Source: DTU078 sp033808535 (lineage in GTDB: Bacteria > Bacillota > Clostridia > Oscillospirales > CAG-272). From it: a stretch of DNA of 13,272 nucleotides. Under the pieces are notes generated by a model, which was given only the letters and a program-made list of their open reading frames with translations, did not search any database and had not been told where the DNA came from. A program made the position numbers and the translations under genes. Below are positions 7,497 through 13,272 of the stretch, piece after piece. The stretch spans positions 1-13,272 of the forward strand of contig JAPXNL010000050.1 in the NCBI GenBank assembly GCA_033808535.1, given 5' to 3'. The first letter of the stretch is position 1, and each line of letters opens with the position of its first letter.

Positions 7497-8217
7497 ATTT
7501 GCCCTCGCCGGGTTTAGCGCGGTTGGCTTCTATAACGCGGTTGTTTATCAGGATTCCGGCGATTCCCAGCACGGCGGTCAGAGTAAACACCAGGAGCGAA
7601 AACAATAAATTGCCCTCCGAGAGATTGTCCCCGACATATGTTGAGCTTATCGCCGACGGTATGCGCGCAATGCAGGATATAACGACCAACCTGAGCATGT
7701 TTATCCCCGTGAGCGGCGCAAAGTATGTAAGCACGTCTTTCGGCGTGCCGGGTATCAAAAACAATAAAAAGAACATCGCGTCGCGTTTCACGGGATCACG
7801 CAAAAACGCAAGCTTTTTATGCATTCCCGAACTGACAAATTTCCTTATATACCGCCTGCCGAGCAGCCTTGCTACCGCGAAAACCAGCACCGTGCCCGCC
7901 GCGATCCCCGCAAGGCACAGTCCCAGTCCGCTGAACGTGCCGTATAAAAAGCCCAAAAGCAGCTCCACCGGCTCACCGGGCAAAACGGCGAGCACTACCT
8001 GAAGCACCTGCAGCAAAAACATCGCCGCAACGCCTGCCAATCCCCACGACTCCACCCTGTCGCGTACCACCTCGCGCACAACCGGGTCGCGCAGCGACAT
8101 CAGCTTCGGCGCAAAGTATACAGTCAGCGCTATAAAAGCCGCCGCGAGCACTGCCGCAGCGATTATTTTCATTATTTTCAGTATTTTTTCTTTTTTAATT
8201 TTTTCAGATCTTATCAT
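7495..8217 (-). CDS. TVP38/TMEM64 (VTT/DedA superfamily) membrane protein
   Basis: A 240-residue integral membrane protein. The superfamily hallmarks are present: LPGEPVELLLGFLYG (79-93), the re-entrant loop signature with its acidic residue, and IPGTPKD (155-161), the second re-entrant loop. Membrane segments fall near 16-36, 60-79, 84-117, 147-166, 172-195 and 205-225. Members of the superfamily are linked to lipid scrambling or proton-coupled membrane homeostasis; the role of this bacterial clade is not settled. It starts 13 bases after apbE with no obvious ribosome binding site, so translation may depend on coupling; an in-frame ATG at residue 16 is an alternative start. It is the last gene of the mntP operon. 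Confidence 0.85.
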   Translation of the reverse strand: MIRSEKIKKEKILKIMKIIAAAVLAAAFIALTVYFAPKLMSLRDPVVREVVRDRVESWGLAGVAAMFLLQVLQVVLAVLPGEPVELLLGFLYGTFSGLGLCLAGIAAGTVLVFAVARLLGRRYIRKFVSSGMHKKLAFLRDPVKRDAMFFLLFLIPGTPKDVLTYFAPLTGINMLRLVVISCIARIPSAISSTYVGDNLSEGNLLFSLLVFTLTAVLGIAGILINNRVIEANRAKPGEGK

Positions 8218-8230
8218 AATAATTTATTCG

Positions 8231-9232
8231 TCAGTCCGCCGGCGTAAAAAGCCTGTCCATCGCGGCGCTGCACGAAATGCCGTCCGCGGTCACAAACAAT
8301 GCGGCTATGCCGTTTTGCTCGCAGTACTGCAGTCCGCGCTGCACGCCCATCACGAACAGTGCGGTCGAGGTTATATCGCCCTCCAGCGCGTTTTCGCTCC
8401 ATACCGCAACGCTCATCATGCCGTTGTCAACCGGCCAGCCCGTAGCCGGATCGATTATATGGCAATAACGCTTGCCGTCGGCTATAAAATAGCGTTCGTA
8501 ATCGCCCGACACAGATACAAACCCCGACTCTATTGTGACATAGCCGGATACATTGTCCAGTTCGCGCGGGTTCTTGATGCCTATCTTCCACGGGTCGCCG
8601 CTCGGCTTTTTGCCGTATACCCCGATGTTGCCGCCAAACGACACTATGCCCCAGCCGCCGCTCTGCTTCAGGATATCAACCGCTTTTTCCAGTATGTAGC
8701 CCTTTCCGGAGCCACCCAGGTCAAGCTCGGCGTAATCGGCCAGCTTTGTCAGTGTATTGTCGTTCAGCTTTACATTGCCGTAACCTGTTTTCGCTCTCGC
8801 CGCGTCTATGTCGGCTTGCGCCGGCACGCTTTCATTGCCGCCTCCGATGTTCCAAAGCTCCGCAAGCGGGGTTATCGTCGGGTCATACGCACCGCCGCTC
8901 GACTCCGCCGCCGCAAGCGAGGCGGAGACGACAGCCGCAAGCTCGTCCGATATCGTATAATCACCTGCGGGAGAAGCGTTGATTTTCGCAAGCTCGGAGC
9001 CGGCTGCGTGGCGCGACAGAAGATTTTCAAGTTCGGCGGTTTTATCCTCCACCTGTTTGCAAAGCTGCTCAGGGTTGTCCGCGCCGTAAATCTTCATTGA
9101 TATATATGTGTCGAGCGCGAAAAAACCGTAATCGTATCCCTGATCTGCCGGAGCGCAGGATGACACCGCAAGCACAACAACAACTGCGAGAGCGGCAAGC
9201 GCCTTTTTGCCCAGCCACCTCAGAGCGGGCAT
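8231..9232 (-). CDS. apbE: FAD:protein FMN transferase (ApbE), lipoprotein
   Basis: An ApbE-family flavin transferase, which uses Mg2+ and FAD to attach FMN covalently to threonine in target proteins such as Rnf or Nqr subunits outside the membrane. Family blocks visible: DTYISMKIYG, DPTITPLAELWNIG, ELDLGGSGKGY, then VSGDYERYF, HIIDPATGWPV and EGDITSTALFVMG, whose Asp and Thr lie at the metal site. With the chosen ATG the N-terminus is a lysine-containing hydrophobic signal ending in AVSSC, a lipobox with lipidated Cys26. The reading frame extends upstream into mntP but without a ribosome binding site. An alternative start is TTG at 9244-9242, which overlaps the mntP stop as TTGA and has GAAGGG eight bases upstream. 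No flavinylated target is encoded in the window. Confidence 0.92.
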   Translation of the reverse strand: MPALRWLGKKALAALAVVVVLAVSSCAPADQGYDYGFFALDTYISMKIYGADNPEQLCKQVEDKTAELENLLSRHAAGSELAKINASPAGDYTISDELAAVVSASLAAAESSGGAYDPTITPLAELWNIGGGNESVPAQADIDAARAKTGYGNVKLNDNTLTKLADYAELDLGGSGKGYILEKAVDILKQSGGWGIVSFGGNIGVYGKKPSGDPWKIGIKNPRELDNVSGYVTIESGFVSVSGDYERYFIADGKRYCHIIDPATGWPVDNGMMSVAVWSENALEGDITSTALFVMGVQRGLQYCEQNGIAALFVTADGISCSAAMDRLFTPAD

Positions 9233-9240
9233 GCCATGTT

Positions 9241-9801
9241 TCAAGCTATCAGCCCTTCTATCAGAATTTTCAGTCCGATTATATTCAGTACGACTCCGCC
9301 CAGCAGCGTTGACATTTGTTTCAGTTTGTCCGAACACTTTGTTCCCAGCCATACAGCCGCAAAAGCTGATACAAACGTGACTGAGCCTATAAGCAATACT
9401 GCCGGCAGGATATTTACTTCCAGAAACGCAAAGCTTACGCCTGCGGCCGCGGCGTCGATGCTTGTTGCGAGCGCAAGCGGGAGCATCGTTTTAACGCCTA
9501 TGTCAGCCGCCGTCCGCTCGCAGCCTTCGTTTGAAAACGACTCGCGTATCATGTTAATGCCGATTAACGCAAGCAACCCGAAGGCGATCCAATGGTCAAG
9601 TGTCGTTATGAATGAGGCGAACGCCGAACCGGCAAAATATCCGATAAGCGGCATTGCCGCCTGAAACCCGCCGAAATACATCCCGATAACCGATGCGTAT
9701 CCCGGCCCGAATTTGCCCTTAGCCATTCCTTTGCATACTGCAACGGCAAAAGCGTCTGCGGCAAGTCCGATTGCGATTAAAAATACCTCAAGAAATTGCA
9801 T
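9241..9801 (-). CDS. mntP: Manganese efflux pump MntP
   Basis: A 186-residue, six-segment membrane transporter of the MntP (YebN) family that exports Mn2+ to avoid toxicity. The two inverted-repeat halves carry the conserved acidic motifs: ADAFAVAVCKG (15-25, D16) and ATSIDAAAAG (112-121, D116). Length matches the family. The ATG has a GGGA site about seven bases upstream and lies 35 bases from a clear sigma-A promoter, so it leads the mntP-apbE-TVP38/TMEM64 operon. The leader is too short (about 30 bases) to hold a yybP-ykoY manganese riboswitch, and I could not identify an MntR box, so manganese control is unproven. Its stop nearly abuts or overlaps the apbE start. Confidence 0.92.
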   Translation of the reverse strand: MQFLEVFLIAIGLAADAFAVAVCKGMAKGKFGPGYASVIGMYFGGFQAAMPLIGYFAGSAFASFITTLDHWIAFGLLALIGINMIRESFSNEGCERTAADIGVKTMLPLALATSIDAAAAGVSFAFLEVNILPAVLLIGSVTFVSAFAAVWLGTKCSDKLKQMSTLLGGVVLNIIGLKILIEGLIA

Positions 9802-9835
9802 TACACAGTCCCGGTTAAAAGATAGCAGTCTTTAT

Positions 9836-9864
9836 ATTTTACTCTGCAATATCTTCCATGTCAA
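9836..9864 (-). promoter_or_regulatory. Sigma-A promoter of the mntP operon
   Basis: On the minus strand a perfect TTGACA (9859-9864), a 17-base spacer and TAAAAT (9836-9841). The start point would fall near 9829, giving a leader of about 28 bases before mntP. It is divergent from the rrf2 promoter 125 bases away. Confidence 0.8.
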
Positions 9865-9989
9865 TAAGTTAAAGCCCGCTAACCGCATATTTCCCCTCCG
9901 TCAGCCGCGCTTTCGCCCGCCGCCGGTATTTTTTTCGCATATACTCTCTCTGTGAGTCTGCAAATAATAGTAAATTTTTTATTACGCAC

Positions 9990-10018
9990 TTGATTTCATA
10001 CAATTCATATAGTATAAT
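9990..10018 (+). promoter_or_regulatory. Sigma-A promoter of the Rrf2 regulator-cysK unit
   Basis: TTGATT (9990-9995), 17-base spacer, TATAAT (10013-10018), 23 bases before the regulator start codon. The spacer and -10 contain a loose inverted repeat (ATAC at 9999-10002, GTAT at 10012-10015). This could be part of an autoregulatory Rrf2 operator, but the match is too short to call. Confidence 0.78.
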
Positions 10019-10041
10019 AAGAGTTATACGGAGGTGCGAAA

Positions 10042-10476
10042 ATGAAGATATCAACGAAGGGGCGCTATGCGCTTCGCATGATGGTTGACCTTGCACAGCA
10101 TAGTAACGAAGAATGGGTTTCACTGAAGGAAATATCTGAGCGGCAGAATGTATCGGTTAAGTATCTGGAGCAGATCGTGTCAAGCCTGATCCGGTCGGGA
10201 CTGCTGCTTTCCAGCCGCGGGCCTCAGGGCGGCTATATGCTGGCCCGCAAGCCGGAGGAATATACAGCCGGCGAAATCCTTCGCGAAATAGAGGGCAGCC
10301 TTGTGCCGGTCGCGTGTATGGAGAGCGAGGTTAACCAGTGCGAGCGATACGAATATTGTACCACCATAAAGTTCTGGGAAGGGCTTTATAAGGTTATAAC
10401 CGACTATCTGGATTCCGTTACACTCGCTGACCTTGCGTACAATTCAAACTATAGCGTAGTCGATTACTGTATTTAA
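10042..10476 (+). CDS. Rrf2 family transcriptional regulator (IscR/CymR-like)
   Basis: A 144-residue winged-helix regulator. The opening MKISTKGRYALRMMVDLA is diagnostic of Rrf2; the helix-turn-helix spans about 28-50 (SLKEISERQNVSVKYLEQI) and the wing is RGPQGGYMLAR (59-69). Three cysteines, C92, C100 and C106, sit where IscR carries its 2Fe-2S ligands (C92, C98, C104 in E. coli), so cluster binding is possible, though the first spacing is x7 rather than x5. A fourth cysteine (C143) is near the end. GGAGG lies seven bases before the ATG. The gene directly precedes cysK by 52 bases, which points to cysteine or Fe-S control, as with CymR of Bacillus, whose partner is CysK. It could be either type. 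Confidence 0.9.
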   Translation: MKISTKGRYALRMMVDLAQHSNEEWVSLKEISERQNVSVKYLEQIVSSLIRSGLLLSSRGPQGGYMLARKPEEYTAGEILREIEGSLVPVACMESEVNQCERYEYCTTIKFWEGLYKVITDYLDSVTLADLAYNSNYSVVDYCI

Positions 10477-10528
10477 CCGCAAAACCCCGATAATTTTATA
10501 TTTATAATACGAAAGGCGGATTTATTAA

Positions 10529-11461
10529 ATGGCAGACATAAAGCGCAACCTAACCGAGCTTATCGGAGAGACTCCGATGCTCGAGCTTACCCGTTTTGAA
10601 GATAAGCACTCGCTTAAGGCTCGCATCATTGTAAAGCTTGAATACTTTAACCCCGCCGGCAGTGTCAAGGACCGCATTGCCGCCGCAATGATCGAGGACG
10701 CCGAGGAGCGCGGACTGCTCGGACCCGGCTCGGTCATTATTGAGCCGACAAGCGGCAATACCGGAATAGGGCTTGCCGCAGTTGCGGCTGCAAAAGGCTA
10801 TCGCGTGATACTCACGATGCCCGAGACCATGAGCGTCGAGCGCCGCAAGCTGCTCGCCGCATACGGTGCGGAGCTGGTGCTCACAGAGGGCGCGCTGGGC
10901 ATGACCGGCGCCATTAAGCGCGCGAAGGAGATTGCAGCCGAAACGCCCGGCGCGTTCATACCCGGCCAGTTTGTCAACCCCGCAAACCCTGCCATACACC
11001 GTAAGACGACGGGTCCCGAGATATGGCGCCAGACCGGCGGCGAGGTTAATATTTTCGTCGCGGGAGTCGGCACAGGCGGCACCATAACCGGCGCAGGCGG
11101 CTATCTGAAATCGGTTAAGCCCGGGATTAAGGTAGTAGCGGTCGAACCCGCGGCGTCGCCGGTGCTTTCGGGCGGCAAGAGCGGCCCGCATAAGATTCAG
11201 GGTATAGGCGCGGGATTTGTCCCGGAGATTCTCGACACCACGGTATATGACGAGATTATCACCGTCACAAATGAAGATGCGTACGCCATCGGGCGCGAGC
11301 TTGCCCGCACCGAGGGCGTGCTTGTCGGCATATCGTCGGGCGCGGCACTGTGGGCAGCGCTTGAGCTTGCCGGCAGACCCGGAAACGAGGGTAAAATGAT
11401 TGTCGCGCTTCTGCCCGACACGGGCGACAGATACCTGTCAACGCAGCTTTTCTCCGACTGA
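10529..11461 (+). CDS. cysK: Cysteine synthase A (O-acetylserine sulfhydrylase)
   Basis: A 310-residue PLP enzyme making L-cysteine from O-acetylserine and sulfide. Visible landmarks: NPAGSVKDR (41-49) with the PLP lysine K47, the substrate loop TSGNTG (74-79), the phosphate-binding GTGGT (181-185), KIQGIGAGF (222-230), GISSGA (267-272) with the serine near the pyridine nitrogen, and PDTGDRYLST (296-305). Length is normal for CysK and there is no extra regulatory domain as in cystathionine beta-synthase. The ATG follows an AAAGGCGG-like site about nine bases upstream. No good promoter lies in the 52-base gap, so it is probably cotranscribed with the Rrf2 regulator. Transcription ends at the hairpin at 11576-11617. 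Confidence 0.95.
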   Translation: MADIKRNLTELIGETPMLELTRFEDKHSLKARIIVKLEYFNPAGSVKDRIAAAMIEDAEERGLLGPGSVIIEPTSGNTGIGLAAVAAAKGYRVILTMPETMSVERRKLLAAYGAELVLTEGALGMTGAIKRAKEIAAETPGAFIPGQFVNPANPAIHRKTTGPEIWRQTGGEVNIFVAGVGTGGTITGAGGYLKSVKPGIKVVAVEPAASPVLSGGKSGPHKIQGIGAGFVPEILDTTVYDEIITVTNEDAYAIGRELARTEGVLVGISSGAALWAALELAGRPGNEGKMIVALLPDTGDRYLSTQLFSD

Positions 11462-11575
11462 CAGCGGCTTGCCCGGCTTTCCGTAGTACCGATTTTATCT
11501 TAATAAACCGGCTTGTCCGGATATGTGGGATTTATATACGCTCCGCACTGCGGGACTGACATAAAACCTGACAAA

Positions 11576-11617
11576 GCGCGGCTGAAACGGAAATCCGCTT
11601 TAGCCGCGCCGTTTTTT
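11576..11617 (+). terminator. Strong intrinsic terminator of cysK
   Basis: Stem GCGCGGCT (11576-11583) / AGCCGCGC (11602-11609), with further inner pairing of AAACGG with CCGCTTT, followed by CCG and six T residues (11612-11617). It lies between the converging cysK and eno genes, ten bases from the eno stop. The leftward T-run is poor, so it mainly serves cysK. Confidence 0.88.
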
Positions 11618-11626
11618 GTCCGGATT

Positions 11627-12904
11627 TCAGTGTATTTTCAGAGCTTTGCGGCCGGGGTAAACAGCTTTCGCGCCCAGAGATTCTTCAATGCGCAGCAGCT
11701 CGTTGTATTTGGCGACGCGCTCTGTGCGGCACGGCGCGCCGGTTTTGATCTGACCGGCGTTGAGCGCGACTGCGAGGTGTGCTATCACCGTGTCCTCTGT
11801 CTCGCCTGAGCGGTGGGACAGCACCGCGGTGTAGCCGCTCTTGTGCGCAAGCTCGACTGTATCGAGCGTTTCGGTCAGCGTGCCTATCTGGTTGAGCTTT
11901 ACAAGCACGGAGTTCCCGACGCCGGCTTCTATGCCCTCCCTGAGTATGGCAGGGTTTGTGACGAAAATATCGTCGCCGACAAGCTGCAGCCTGCCGCCGA
12001 GCGCCCCTGTAAGCCTCGCCCAGCCTTCCCAGTCGTTTTCGGCAAGCCCGTCCTCGATCGATACGATGGGGTATTTTTCGAGCCATTCGCTGTACAGCGC
12101 AATCATCTCGTCGCTTGTCCGGCTTATTTTTTCGCCGGCGAACACGTATTTGCCGTCAATATAGAATTCGGACGACGCAGGGTCAAGCGCTATAGCAATA
12201 TCTTCGCCCGGCGTGTAGCCCGCCTTTTTAACCGCCTCGGTGATGAGGAGCAGCGCGTCCTCGTTTGTCGCAAGGTCGGGCGCAAAGCCGCCTTCGTCGC
12301 CTACCGCGGTGCTCATGCCCCTTTTGTGAATAACTGACTTCAGGGTCTGGTATACCTCGGCGCCCATGCGCAGCGCCTCGGAAAATCCGCACGCGCCGAC
12401 GGGCATTATCATGAATTCCTGGATATCGACGCTGTTGTCGGCATGCTTGCCGCCGTTTAATATATTCATCATCGGGACAGGCAGCACGTGTGCGTTTGCG
12501 CCGCCCACATATCGGAACAGCGGTAAACCCAGGCTGTGTGCTGCCGCGCGTGCAGCCGCGAGCGATACGCCGAGGATGGCGTTGGCACCCAGCTTCGACT
12601 TGTCGCGTGTGCCGTCGAGCGCTATCATCGCGCCGTCGAGCCCGCGCTGGTCAAATGCATCGAAACCGGTCAGCTCGGGCGCTATGATATCGGTGACATT
12701 CTGGACGGCTTTCCTCACGCCCTTGCCGCCGTAGCGGGAGTCGCCGTCGCGCAGCTCAAGCGCTTCTCTCGAGCCTGTGGACGCGCCGGACGGGACCGCC
12801 GCACGACCGAATGCGCCGTCGTCGAGCGTCACATCGACCTCGACGGTAGGATTTCCGCGAGAATCGAGTATCTCGCGCGTAACGATTGATTTTATTTTCG
12901 GCAT
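11627..12904 (-). CDS. eno: Enolase (phosphopyruvate hydratase)
   Basis: A 425-residue cytosolic glycolytic enzyme converting 2-phosphoglycerate to phosphoenolpyruvate. N-terminal DSRGNPTVEVDV (14-25) and the mobile loop SGASTGSREALELRD (39-53) are intact. Catalytic and metal residues are all present: E204 in GDEGGF, D241, E284 in SIEDGL, D311 in VGDD, K336 in LVKLNQIGTLTET (334-346, the enolase signature) and K387 in IKTGAP. GGAGG lies nine bases before the ATG. It appears monocistronic: its own promoter is upstream and no other glycolytic genes (gap, pgk, tpi, gpm) adjoin it. It converges with cysK. Confidence 0.98.
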   Translation of the reverse strand: MPKIKSIVTREILDSRGNPTVEVDVTLDDGAFGRAAVPSGASTGSREALELRDGDSRYGGKGVRKAVQNVTDIIAPELTGFDAFDQRGLDGAMIALDGTRDKSKLGANAILGVSLAAARAAAHSLGLPLFRYVGGANAHVLPVPMMNILNGGKHADNSVDIQEFMIMPVGACGFSEALRMGAEVYQTLKSVIHKRGMSTAVGDEGGFAPDLATNEDALLLITEAVKKAGYTPGEDIAIALDPASSEFYIDGKYVFAGEKISRTSDEMIALYSEWLEKYPIVSIEDGLAENDWEGWARLTGALGGRLQLVGDDIFVTNPAILREGIEAGVGNSVLVKLNQIGTLTETLDTVELAHKSGYTAVLSHRSGETEDTVIAHLAVALNAGQIKTGAPCRTERVAKYNELLRIEESLGAKAVYPGRKALKIH

Positions 12905-12939
12905 ATTTCTATACCTCCTATCGCTTTGTGTATATGTTT

Positions 12940-12968
12940 ATTATACCACAACGGCGCATACCCTACAA
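12940..12968 (-). promoter_or_regulatory. Sigma-A promoter of eno
   Basis: On the minus strand a perfect TATAAT (12940-12945) with a 17-base spacer to a weak -35, TTGTAG (12963-12968). The start near 12933 leaves a leader of about 30 bases with a strong ribosome binding site and no room for a riboswitch. Confidence 0.75.
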
Positions 12969-13069
12969 CAAAAAGCCCATATTTTACCGAAGGTGCACAA
13001 ATATGCAACAATTTATTTTATAATCTGCGATATCGAGTAAAAAATGCACGTATAAAGGCAAAATACAAT

Positions 13070-13272
13070 TTCCTACCGTTATGACAGGAAGTTTGGAGTT
13101 TTCAAGGTATATCCCCCCGGCTGCTCCATCTGCTGAAGTTTTAGAAAACCAAACGTCTGATGCACATAGCTAAGATGGAAAGAAACCGAACGGGCAGTAA
13201 CTCTTACTATCTGTGATACCGACGGACGCCACTGGCGGCGGACGTCGGTCTTACAAAGCTGCACCCAGAGGG
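13070..13272 (+). ncRNA. Candidate structured RNA, 3' end beyond the window
   Basis: No gene with a ribosome binding site fits here, yet the + strand has several compatible helices. H0 pairs 13070-13074 with 13086-13090. H1 pairs 13091-13103 with 13144-13154 (11 bp, two-base bulge). H2 pairs TCCATCT (13125-13131), inside the H1 loop, with AGATGGA (13173-13179), giving a pseudoknot, and CTGC (13121-13124) with GCAG (13194-13197) extends it. H4 pairs 13163-13169 with 13207-13215. H3 is a long hairpin, 13218-13249. Possible -10 boxes are TATAAT (13019-13024) and TACAAT (13064-13069), both without a good -35. It could be a riboswitch for a gene to the right or a free small RNA. A raiA-type RNA of Clostridia is one possibility from general recollection only. 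The class is not identified. Confidence 0.5.

Noticed and set aside
9802..9835. Manganese riboswitch (yybP-ykoY) ahead of mntP
   Set aside because: The leader from the clear promoter is only about 30 bases, too short for the aptamer.
9876..9950. Short leftward basic peptide (starts MRKKYRRRAKARLTEGKY) upstream of mntP
   Set aside because: About 23 codons, poor ribosome binding site, and it overlaps the -35 side of the mntP promoter region; no support beyond an open frame.
11513..11809. Rightward frame with a zinc-ribbon-like piece (APHCGTDIKP)
   Set aside because: It has only one cysteine of the expected pairs, no ribosome binding site, and runs through the cysK terminator into the antisense of eno.
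13218..13249. Right-edge hairpin as an intrinsic terminator or cobalamin riboswitch piece (GCCACTGG)
   Set aside because: There is no T-run on either side, and the other conserved cobalamin blocks are missing.
13079..13264. A 61-residue leftward reading frame at the right edge
   Set aside because: No ribosome binding site, no recognisable motif, and the DNA shows helical pairing on the other strand that explains its composition better.

Overview
The window looks like a chromosomal segment of an uncultured, moderately GC-rich Clostridia bacterium (Oscillospirales or Christensenellales type; this is an inference). The reasons are strong AGGAGG-type ribosome binding sites with frequent GTG starts, sigma-A promoters with TTGACA/TATAAT boxes, a Firmicutes-style rRNA leader, and a Firmicutes gene set (TIGR03960/DUF2344 radical SAM pair, CymR/IscR-like Rrf2 regulator beside cysK, mntP, apbE). 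There are no transposases, CRISPR arrays, tRNAs or phage genes.

Layout. Positions 1-250 hold the promoter and leader of an rRNA operon that transcribes leftwards out of the window. Positions 306-7155 are one leftward gene train, probably one operon from an extended -10 promoter near 7208: rlmB (23S rRNA 2'-O-methyltransferase), a 946-residue membrane protein that reads as a degenerate P-type ATPase, a small cytosolic HExxH peptidase of the basic secretory protein family, and the radical SAM/DUF2344 pair. Positions 7156-7494 are intergenic, with two terminator-like hairpins. Positions 7495-9801 are a second leftward operon from a clear sigma-A promoter: mntP (manganese exporter), apbE (flavin transferase lipoprotein) and a TVP38/TMEM64 membrane protein. 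From a divergent promoter, 10042-11461 run rightwards: an Rrf2 regulator with three clustered cysteines, then cysK, ending at a strong intrinsic terminator. Enolase (11627-12904, leftward) converges on that terminator.

The right end (about 13070-13272) has no convincing gene but folds, on the + strand, into several mutually compatible helices including a pseudoknot and a long hairpin with tandem G-A mismatches. It is probably a structured RNA cut by the window edge.

Most genes are housekeeping. The two items most worth attention are the P-type ATPase-like pseudoenzyme, tightly linked to a cytosolic peptidase, and the structured RNA candidate at the right end.
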